NCBI GenBank assembly: GCA_900545555.1
Contig: UQZI01000066.1
Span: 1 to 12,022 of the forward strand
Reading direction: 5' to 3'
Source: an uncultured Collinsella sp.
GTDB lineage: Bacteria > Actinomycetota > Coriobacteriia > Coriobacteriales > Coriobacteriaceae
Length of the DNA stretch: 12,022 nt
The position numbers were made by a program, and so were the translations under genes. Positions 7,220 to 12,022 of the stretch are shown here, piece after piece; the first letter of the stretch is position 1, and each line of letters opens with the position of its first letter. The notes beneath the pieces were generated by a model. That model saw only the letters and a list, made by a program, of their open reading frames with translations. It ran no database searches and was not told the origin of the DNA.

Positions 7220-7296
7220 TGGTGCTCCATGGCGGATTCGAACCGTCGACCTTGGGATTAGAAGTCCCCTGCTCTATCCAACTGAGCTAATGGAGC
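7220..7296 (-). tRNA. tRNA-Arg (anticodon TCT)
   Basis: The minus strand folds as a 77-base tRNA that reads AGA (and perhaps AGG) arginine codons. The acceptor stem GCTCCAT/ATGGAGC is perfect, the D arm GCTC/GAGC is intact with AGTTGGATA in the loop, and the anticodon loop is CTTCTAA. The T loop is TTCGAAT, and A73 plus CCA are encoded. Two stem positions do not pair: G27 with A43 and A50 with C64. The extra arm is five bases. The overall layout matches the E. coli tRNA-Arg(UCU) arrangement. The gene follows the ABC exporter ATPase on the same strand, with a TATAAT candidate and no terminator between them. A strong terminator follows it. Confidence 0.96.
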
Positions 7297-7342
7297 AAAT
7301 AACCGCACGCCCAAGCAAGCGCAAGCCTGTCAGGCGCAAGTA

Positions 7343-7348
7343 ATTATA
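7343..7348 (-). promoter_or_regulatory. Candidate -10 box for the tRNA
   Basis: A perfect TATAAT on the minus strand lies just past the stop of the ATPase gene, with the tRNA 5' end about 46 bases downstream. No good -35 hexamer is seen at the usual distance (it would fall inside the ATPase 3' end), so this is tentative. Confidence 0.4.
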
Positions 7349-7350
7349 AC

Positions 7351-8118
7351 CTAGTTGAACTGCTCGCGATACGCCTTGCAGACCTCATCGACCGGGCCGT
7401 CCATGCGAAGGTCACCCTTCTCGATCCAAACGGCACGCTGGCAGATGCGCTCAACCTGCTCCATGGAGTGCGAAACGAACAGAACCGTCACGTCACCGCT
7501 CTGGATAAAGTGCTGGATGCGGGCCTCGCACTTCTGCTGGAAGAACACATCACCGACGGACAGCGTCTCGTCAACGATCAGAATATCGGGCTCGGTAATC
7601 GTCGCGATTGCAAAGGCGATACGCGCCACCATGCCCGAGGAGAAGTTCTTAAGCGGCATATCGACAAAGTTCTGCAGCTCAGCGAACTCGATAATGCCGT
7701 CAAAGTTGGCGTCGATGAACTCCTTGGTATAGCCGAGCAGGGCACCGTTCAGATAGATGTTCTCGCGGGCGGTCAGCTCGGGGTCAAAGCCGGCACCAAG
7801 CTCAATCAGAGGCGCAATATTACCGTGCACCTTAACGCTGCCCTCGCTAGGCTCAAGCACGCCAGCGATAATCTTGAGCATCGTAGACTTGCCGGAGCCA
7901 TTGGTGCCGACCAGACCCACGACCTCGCCACGATGAATATCAAACGAGATATGCTTGAGCGCCCTAAACTCCTCAAAGAACAGCTCGTGCTTGGCAAGCT
8001 TGATGAAGTACTCCTTGAGGTTGGTCAGCGACTCGGACGCCATATTAAAGATCATGGTGACGTCGTCGACCTCGACAGCCAGAGGCTGCTCGCTGTAATC
8101 AACAACAGATTCAGTCAT
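7351..8118 (-). CDS. ABC-type polysaccharide exporter, ATP-binding subunit (Wzt/TagH-like)
   Basis: This cytosolic ATPase drives export of a lipid-linked polysaccharide or teichoic-acid-like polymer through the neighbouring permease. The 255 residues form a single ABC domain: Walker A GTNGSGKST (71-79), the signature FSSGM, Walker B with DILIVDET, and the switch His in FVSHSM. The insert before the domain core (about 28-52, with LKEYFIKL) is typical of the polysaccharide and teichoic acid exporter branch. There is no C-terminal carbohydrate-binding domain of the kind found in long Wzt proteins such as O9a. ATG 8118 is preferred over GTG 8121, because AAGGAG at 8126-8131 gives seven bases of spacing. 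That site overlaps the permease stop, so the two genes are co-translated. No terminator separates it from the tRNA downstream. The polymer transported is not known. Confidence 0.93.
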   Translation of the reverse strand: MTESVVDYSEQPLAVEVDDVTMIFNMASESLTNLKEYFIKLAKHELFFEEFRALKHISFDIHRGEVVGLVGTNGSGKSTMLKIIAGVLEPSEGSVKVHGNIAPLIELGAGFDPELTARENIYLNGALLGYTKEFIDANFDGIIEFAELQNFVDMPLKNFSSGMVARIAFAIATITEPDILIVDETLSVGDVFFQQKCEARIQHFIQSGDVTVLFVSHSMEQVERICQRAVWIEKGDLRMDGPVDEVCKAYREQFN

Positions 8119-8129
8119 CACAGCACTCC

Positions 8130-8975
8130 TTAGATGTAGAGGATGAACTTGCGCTCGGACTTATGGAACACGGTATAGCCAATAACAAGCGCAAGAACCG
8201 CCCAAGCAACGCACATACCAAACGTCATAAGCGAGGGCGTAGTCTGGAACAGGAAGATATCGCGCATAAACTGCAGGTAGTTATACATGGGGTTCGCATA
8301 GACCAGAATGCGCACGAGATGCGGCATTTGCGCAACGAAGTCGGTCGTCCAGAAAATAGGCGTGATGTAAGTCCACGCCGTAATGACGACGCTCCACAGA
8401 TGCATGACATCGCGGAAGAAGACCGTGAGGGCGGAGAGCATCATGCCCAGGCCCATGCAGAAGCACATAAGCAGCAGTAGGCAGACCGGCAGCAGAATCA
8501 GGTGCCAAGAAGGCATAACGTGGAACCACAGCATAACGATGGCAACGGCGACCAGCGAGAAGGCAAAGTTAACCAGCGAGAAGAGCACCTTCTGTACTGG
8601 GAAGACCCAGCGGTGCACCTTAACCTTCTTGAGCAGCGGGGCAGCACCAACGATCGACGTCAGGGCCTGGTTCGTAGACTCGGACATGACGGCAAAGGTA
8701 ACGTTACCCACGATCAAGTACAGTGGGTACATCTCGGGCGTAATTGAGCCATTGCGGCCCTGGGCGAAAATCGTCGAGAACACGATGGCCATGACGATCA
8801 TCATCAGCAGCGGGTTGAGCACCGACCATGCGACGCCCAGAACGCTACGGCGATACTTGATCTTAAAATCCTTGGTAACCAGCTGACGAAGGATAAACGC
8901 GTCCTTCTCAAATTCATTCTTAGCAAACGTCGCAGGCAGACTGCGAGTTTCTTGTTGCTTTGTCTGATCCGACAC
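8130..8975 (-). CDS. ABC-2 type polysaccharide exporter, permease subunit (Wzm/TagG-like)
   Basis: This is the membrane channel partner of the ATPase that follows it by 11 bases. From GTG 8975 it has 281 residues. The cytosolic N-terminus is followed by the family pattern KIKYRRSVLGVAWSVLNP leading into the first of about six membrane helices; the last hydrophobic segments end in a short basic tail. Length and pattern match Wzm/TagG/RfbA permeases that export undecaprenyl-linked polymers. The frame stays open to an ATG at 9038, but that codon lies upstream of the likely transcription start. AAAGGAG at 8984-8990 is eight bases before GTG 8975, so the GTG is preferred. A TATACT box (9015-9020) on the same strand fits a leader of about 33 bases. 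The gene is divergent from the glycosyltransferase at 9136. Substrate unknown, probably the glycan to which the nearby rhamnose genes contribute. Confidence 0.92.
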   Translation of the reverse strand: MSDQTKQQETRSLPATFAKNEFEKDAFILRQLVTKDFKIKYRRSVLGVAWSVLNPLLMMIVMAIVFSTIFAQGRNGSITPEMYPLYLIVGNVTFAVMSESTNQALTSIVGAAPLLKKVKVHRWVFPVQKVLFSLVNFAFSLVAVAIVMLWFHVMPSWHLILLPVCLLLLMCFCMGLGMMLSALTVFFRDVMHLWSVVITAWTYITPIFWTTDFVAQMPHLVRILVYANPMYNYLQFMRDIFLFQTTPSLMTFGMCVAWAVLALVIGYTVFHKSERKFILYI

Positions 8976-8983
8976 GGATGCAA

Positions 8984-8990
8984 CTCCTTT
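8984..8990 (-). promoter_or_regulatory. Ribosome binding site choosing the GTG start of the permease
   Basis: AAAGGAG on the minus strand is eight bases before GTG 8975. It rules against the longer frame beginning at ATG 9038. Confidence 0.7.
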
Positions 8991-9014
8991 ACTCGTAATC
9001 GTTGACAAACGAAC

Positions 9015-9020
9015 AGTATA
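9015..9020 (-). promoter_or_regulatory. Candidate -10 box for the exporter operon
   Basis: TATACT on the minus strand would start a transcript near 9008, about 33 bases before GTG 8975. The -35 region is poor by eye. Confidence 0.42.
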
Positions 9021-9099
9021 GACCCGACGGCCATCCAAACGATTCGCGCAACAAAACTGGAGAACTAACCCACATCTTAGGATGACAAGCCCAAACGGC

Positions 9100-9105
9100 T
9101 ATACT
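9100..9105 (+). promoter_or_regulatory. Candidate -10 box for the glycosyltransferase
   Basis: TATACT lies on the plus strand 30 bases before GTG 9136. A weak TTAGGA at 9077-9082 has 17-base spacing and could be the -35. Together with 9015-9020 it would make this gap a divergent promoter region. Confidence 0.42.
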
Positions 9106-9135
9106 TTCAAGGATTGATTGTATAAGGAGCATTGA

Positions 9136-10107
9136 GTGAATTCTAAATCCATCGCCGTCATCATCCCTTGCTACAACGAAGCGCTCACGATTGGTAAGGT
9201 CATCGACGACTTTCACCGCGAGCTTCCGCAGGCGACGGTCTATGTCTATGACAACAACTCGTCGGACGATACTTCACGCATCGCCACCGAGCACGGCGCC
9301 ACGGTGCGCCTTGAACCCCGTCAGGGAAAGGGCAACGTGTGCCGCCAGATGTTTCGCGATATCGACGCCGATTGCTACCTGATGGTCGACGGAGACGACA
9401 CCTACCCCGCCGAGGCGGCCAAGGCCCTCTGCGAGCCCATCCTTAACGGCACGGCCGACATGACCGTAGGCGATCGCCTTTCCAACGGCACCTACGCCGA
9501 GGAAAACAAGCGTGCCTTCCACGGCTTTGGCAACAATCTGGTCCGCGCCATGATCAAGTGGATCTATGGCTACAGCTTCGATGATGTCATGACCGGCTAC
9601 CGCGCCATGAGCCGTCCGTTCGTCAAAACCTTCCCCGTGCTTTCCGAGGGCTTCCAAATCGAAACCGAGCTCTCGATCCACGCCGTCGACCACCGCTGGC
9701 GCATCAAAGATGTGCCCATCGAGTACCGCGACCGTCCGGAAGGCTCCGAGTCCAAGCTCAATACCGTGAGCGACGGCATTAAAGTCGTTGCGATGATCGG
9801 TACGCTGTTCAAGGACTACCGCCCGCTGAAGTTCTTCAGCCTCGTCGCGCTTCTGTTTGCGTTGATCGGCCTCGCCCTGGGCATGCCCATCGTTGTCGAG
9901 TATTTCCAGACCGGCCTCGTCCCGCGCTTCCCCACCGCTGTGCTCGCCGCCTCGTTTATGTTCCTGTGCGGCCTGAGCCTTGCGACCGGCTTCATCCTTG
10001 ATTCTGTAGCAAAGGTCGAAAAAAAGCAGTGGGAGGTCAACGTGTACAGCAAATACGCCTACGACGACCAGCCCGGCCACCCTACTTCCATGCCAAGCGA
10101 GAGGTAG
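9136..10107 (+). CDS. Family 2 glycosyltransferase with two C-terminal membrane helices
   Basis: The protein has the GT-A fold of the DPM1/GtrB type, which moves a sugar from a nucleotide donor, often onto polyprenyl phosphate at the inner membrane face. Of its 323 residues, the catalytic domain spans about 5-220: IIPCYNEALTIG (9-20), DNNSSDDT (39-46), QGKGNV (63-68), the metal-binding DGDD (85-88) and the acceptor-side pattern EGFQIETELSIHA. Two hydrophobic stretches at about 233-256 and 269-293 anchor it in the membrane, the arrangement seen in GtrB-type enzymes. GTG 9136 is the start, with AAGGAG at 9124-9129 six bases upstream. The gene stands alone on the plus strand between divergent exporter genes and convergent rhamnose genes, and ends at a shared terminator. 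A part in making the exported polymer is likely, but donor and acceptor cannot be read from sequence. Confidence 0.9.
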   Translation: MNSKSIAVIIPCYNEALTIGKVIDDFHRELPQATVYVYDNNSSDDTSRIATEHGATVRLEPRQGKGNVCRQMFRDIDADCYLMVDGDDTYPAEAAKALCEPILNGTADMTVGDRLSNGTYAEENKRAFHGFGNNLVRAMIKWIYGYSFDDVMTGYRAMSRPFVKTFPVLSEGFQIETELSIHAVDHRWRIKDVPIEYRDRPEGSESKLNTVSDGIKVVAMIGTLFKDYRPLKFFSLVALLFALIGLALGMPIVVEYFQTGLVPRFPTAVLAASFMFLCGLSLATGFILDSVAKVEKKQWEVNVYSKYAYDDQPGHPTSMPSER

Positions 10108-10157
10108 ATCTTCCGCAAAATACTATTGGCACCACTGCGCAGATAGCCACCAACAAG

Positions 10158-10187
10158 AAAAGCCGCCGTTAAAGAACGGCGGCTTTT
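10158..10187. terminator. Bidirectional intrinsic terminator
   Basis: AAAAGCCGCCGTT (10158-10170) and its perfect complement (10175-10187) form a 13-base-pair stem with an AAAG loop. It has A-runs on one side and T-runs on the other, so it works in both directions. It lies between the glycosyltransferase and the convergent rmlCD gene and probably serves both. Confidence 0.92.
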
Positions 10188-10209
10188 ACTCTCGAAAAGT
10201 TAATAGCGG

Positions 10210-11664
10210 CTAGAGCGTCTTGATGTACTCCCCCAGCTCTTCCTCCCAGTCGGGCATGTGGAAGCCGGCAGCCTCGAGCTTGGACAGGTCGAGCGCGGAG
10301 TGGACCGGGCGCGGGGCGACGGGGCCCTCGGCGCTCGCGTAGTAGTCGGCGGTCGATACCGGCACGACCCTGTCCCCGTTGCCGTTGGCGGCCTCGAAGA
10401 CGGCGCGGGCGATATCGGCCCAGGACTTGACGGTGCCGGAGCCGGTGCAGTCGTAGGTGCCGTAGGGGGCGTGCGTCCCCAGCACGTGGAAGATGGCCTC
10501 GGCCATGTCGCGCGTGAAGGTCAGGCGGCCCAGCTGGTCGTCAACGACCGTGACCTGCTCGAGCCCGTCCTCGGGGTCGGCGACGCGGTCGGAGAGGCCC
10601 TTCATCGTCTTGACGAAGTTGTGCCCCTCGCCGATGACCCAGCTGGAGCGCATGATGTAGTGGCGGGGGCACCCGGCCACGGCGATGTCGCCGGCGGCCT
10701 TGGTCTGGCCGTAGACGGACAGCGGGCTGGGGGACTCGTCCTCGTCATGCACCTCGGCCGTGCCGTCGAAGACGTAGTCGGAGGAGACGTGGACGAGCGT
10801 GATGCCGTGCCCGGCGCAGGTGCGGGCGAGCAGGGCCGGGCCGGTCGCGTTGGCCTTCCAGGCGGTCACGCGGCCCTCGGGGGTCTCGGCCCTGTCGACC
10901 GCCGTGTAGGCGCCGCAGTTGATGACGGCGCCGTAGAGCGACCAGTCGTACTGCGAATAGGCGTCCGGGTCGGACATGTCGAAAGTGTCGATGTCGCAGA
11001 AGTCGAAGTCCTTGGCGACGCCGCGCTCCTCCGCCAGCCTGCGCACAGCATGGCCCAGCTGGCCGTTGCAGCCGGTGACGAGCGTCCTCTTGGGCGCCAT
11101 TGGGACGACGTCCCTGAGCATCGGGTGGTTGAGGTCGGCCTCGGAGACGGTGGCCTCATCGAGCGGGATCGGCCACTCGATGGCGAGCTCGGGGTCGGCG
11201 AGGTTCACGAAGGTGTAGGTCTTCTTGAGCTCGAGGGACCAGTGGGCGTCCACCAGGTAGGTGTAGGCGGTGCCGTCCTCCAGGGCCTGGAAGGAGTTGC
11301 CCACGCCGCGCGGGACGTAGATGGCCTTGGACGGGTCGAGCGTGCAGGTGAACACCTTCCCGTAGGTCTCGCTGCCCTCGCGCAGGTCCACCCAGGCGCC
11401 GAAGACGCTGCCGCGCGCCACGGAGATGAACTTGTCCCAGGGCTCGGCGTGGATGCCGCGGGTGACGCCGCGGCTGTCGTTGTAGGAGACGTTGTTCTGG
11501 ACGACGCGGAGGTCCGGGATGCCCAGGGCGCACATCTTGGCGCGCTGCCAGTTCTCCTTGAACCAGCCGCGCGAGTCGCCGTGGACGGCGAGGTCGACGA
11601 CCTTGAGGCCCTCGATGCCGGTCTCGGCGACGGAGAGGTCCTTCTCGAATGCGATGTCAGCCAT
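10210..11664 (-). CDS. rmlCD: Fused dTDP-4-dehydrorhamnose 3,5-epimerase / dTDP-4-dehydrorhamnose reductase
   Basis: A single 484-residue protein carries the last two steps of dTDP-L-rhamnose synthesis. The N-terminal RmlC cupin (about 1-190) shows DSRGWFKENW, QNNVSYN, the catalytic His72 in RGIHAEP, VDLREGS and YVPRGVGNSF. The usual RGLHYQ is RGIHAEP and the later Tyr region is replaced by HWSLEL, so its active site differs somewhat from classical RmlC. The C-terminal RmlD (about 195-484) has the NADPH loop GCNGQLG (198-204), NCGAYTAVDRAE, HVSSDYVFDG and the catalytic YGQTK (318-322). Similar fusions occur in bifidobacteria and related actinobacteria, from memory. ATG 11664 has AGGAGG at 11673-11678 eight bases upstream, overlapping the rmlB stop, which indicates coupling. 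All phenylalanine codons I checked are TTC, unlike the aro genes where TTT is common. Identity is secure; the symbol is descriptive. Confidence 0.95.
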   Translation of the reverse strand: MADIAFEKDLSVAETGIEGLKVVDLAVHGDSRGWFKENWQRAKMCALGIPDLRVVQNNVSYNDSRGVTRGIHAEPWDKFISVARGSVFGAWVDLREGSETYGKVFTCTLDPSKAIYVPRGVGNSFQALEDGTAYTYLVDAHWSLELKKTYTFVNLADPELAIEWPIPLDEATVSEADLNHPMLRDVVPMAPKRTLVTGCNGQLGHAVRRLAEERGVAKDFDFCDIDTFDMSDPDAYSQYDWSLYGAVINCGAYTAVDRAETPEGRVTAWKANATGPALLARTCAGHGITLVHVSSDYVFDGTAEVHDEDESPSPLSVYGQTKAAGDIAVAGCPRHYIMRSSWVIGEGHNFVKTMKGLSDRVADPEDGLEQVTVVDDQLGRLTFTRDMAEAIFHVLGTHAPYGTYDCTGSGTVKSWADIARAVFEAANGNGDRVVPVSTADYYASAEGPVAPRPVHSALDLSKLEAAGFHMPDWEEELGEYIKTL

Positions 11665-11676
11665 GTCTCTCCCCTC

Positions 11677-12022
11677 CTACTGCCCCTGCGCGCGGTAGCG
11701 GGCCTCGGTGGCCTCCTTGGCCGGGCGCCACCAGGACTCGTTCTCGACATACCAGTCGATCGTCTGCTTGAGCCCCCGGCGAAGTCGGTGTGCGCCGGCC
11801 TCCAGCCCAGCTCGCGCTGGAGCTTCGTGCTGTCGATGGCGTAGCGGCGGTCGTGTCCGGGGCGGTCGGCGACCCAGTCGAAGTCCTCGGGGTCGCGTCC
11901 CATCGCCTCCAGGATCATGCGCAGGACCGTGATGTTGTTCCTCTCGCCGTCGGCGCCGATGAGGTAGGTCTCCCCCATCTCGCCCTTCGTGAGGATGTCC
12001 CAGACGGCGCTGGAGTGGTCCT
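11677..12022 (-). CDS. rmlB: dTDP-glucose 4,6-dehydratase, C-terminal part, with apparent frameshift (5' end outside window)
   Basis: The enzyme makes dTDP-4-keto-6-deoxyglucose, the step before rmlCD. The visible N-terminal frame reads DHSSAVWDIL, GETYLIGADGERNN and the family motif DRPGHDRRYAID, then GWRPAHTDFAGG. At that point, in a run of five G on the minus strand (11773-11777 on the plus strand), the frame changes. Adding one base gives LKQTIDWY, then ENESWWRP and a stop at 11677-11679, exactly the expected RmlB ending. Without the extra base the frame runs on into rmlCD in a wrong phase. The cause may be a sequencing error in the homopolymer or a real mutation. The NAD-binding and catalytic N-terminal part lies outside the window. 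The stop overlaps the rmlCD ribosome site, so the two genes form one operon. Identity is secure; intactness is not. Confidence 0.88.
   Translation of the reverse strand, partial: GPLQRRLGHPHEGRDGGDLPHRRRRREEQHHGPAHDPGGDGTRPRGLRLGRRPPRTRPPLRHRQHEAPARAGLEAGAHRLRRGLKQTIDWYVENESWWRPAKEATEARYRAQGQ

Noticed and set aside
8976..9038. Longer permease N-terminus from ATG 9038
   Set aside because: It would begin upstream of the likely -10 box at 9015-9020 and has no ribosome site, whereas GTG 8975 has a good one.
11765..11785. Programmed ribosomal or transcriptional slippage in rmlB
   Set aside because: The G-run is only five bases, the local codons do not form a good slippery heptamer, and I see no strong downstream hairpin; error or mutation is simpler.
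10258..11844. Long open frame (528 codons) on the plus strand opposite rmlCD and rmlB
   Set aside because: It mirrors a GC-rich gene whose codons end in G/C, giving few stops on the other strand. The protein is a low-complexity mix of Gly, Val, Ala and Asp with no family motif, while the minus strand encodes clear RmlC and RmlD domains.
11205..11978. Single 257-codon frame running from rmlB into rmlCD
   Set aside because: Only its first part is RmlB. After the G-run it reads Arg/Ser/Pro-rich sequence in a wrong phase, while the true RmlB end and RmlCD lie in the other frame.
1..12022. CRISPR array, insertion sequence, phage or toxin-antitoxin genes
   Set aside because: No regularly spaced repeats, transposase, integrase or small paired genes were seen in the window.

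Overview
The window looks like chromosomal DNA from a GC-rich, gut-type actinobacterium. My best guess is the class Coriobacteriia, near Collinsella. The reasons are strong G/C preference at third codon positions, GTG starts, a fused AroE-AroK, a fused RmlC-RmlD and the overall style of the proteins. This rests on pattern recognition, not a search.

Region 1 (1-6157, + strand) is an aromatic amino acid operon: aroB (5' end outside the window), aroA, aroC, pheA, an aroE-aroK fusion and aroQ. Most junctions overlap or are very tight, so co-translation is likely. The genes cover the shikimate pathway from 3-dehydroquinate synthase to chorismate, then the chorismate mutase/prephenate dehydratase branch to phenylpyruvate. 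DAHP synthase and the tyrosine branch are not in the window. A long perfect palindrome carrying a REP-like motif separates aroEK from aroQ, and a terminator-like hairpin follows aroQ.

Region 2 (6158-9135, mostly - strand) holds surface-glycan export genes. Reading in the direction of transcription, these are an ABC-2 permease (Wzm/TagG type), its ATPase (Wzt/TagH type), a tRNA-Arg(TCT) with its own terminator, and a membrane acyltransferase of the family 3 / fucose O-acetylase type. A short divergent promoter region (8976-9135) separates the permease from the next gene.

Region 3 (9136-10209, + strand) is a family 2 glycosyltransferase with two C-terminal membrane helices. It ends at a strong bidirectional terminator shared with the convergent genes that follow.

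Region 4 (10210-12022, - strand) holds dTDP-L-rhamnose synthesis genes: the 3' end of rmlB, with an apparent one-base frameshift, and an rmlC-rmlD fusion. This block is compositionally different from the rest: every phenylalanine codon I checked in rmlCD is TTC.

Taken together, regions 2-4 suggest a rhamnose-containing cell-surface polysaccharide that is built on the inner face of the membrane, exported by the ABC transporter and possibly O-acetylated. That link is inference from gene content and proximity. I see no convincing undescribed system. The most useful leads are the palindrome at 5597-5637, the compressed cofactor domain of the AroE half, the rmlB frameshift, and the tRNA placed between exporter and acyltransferase.
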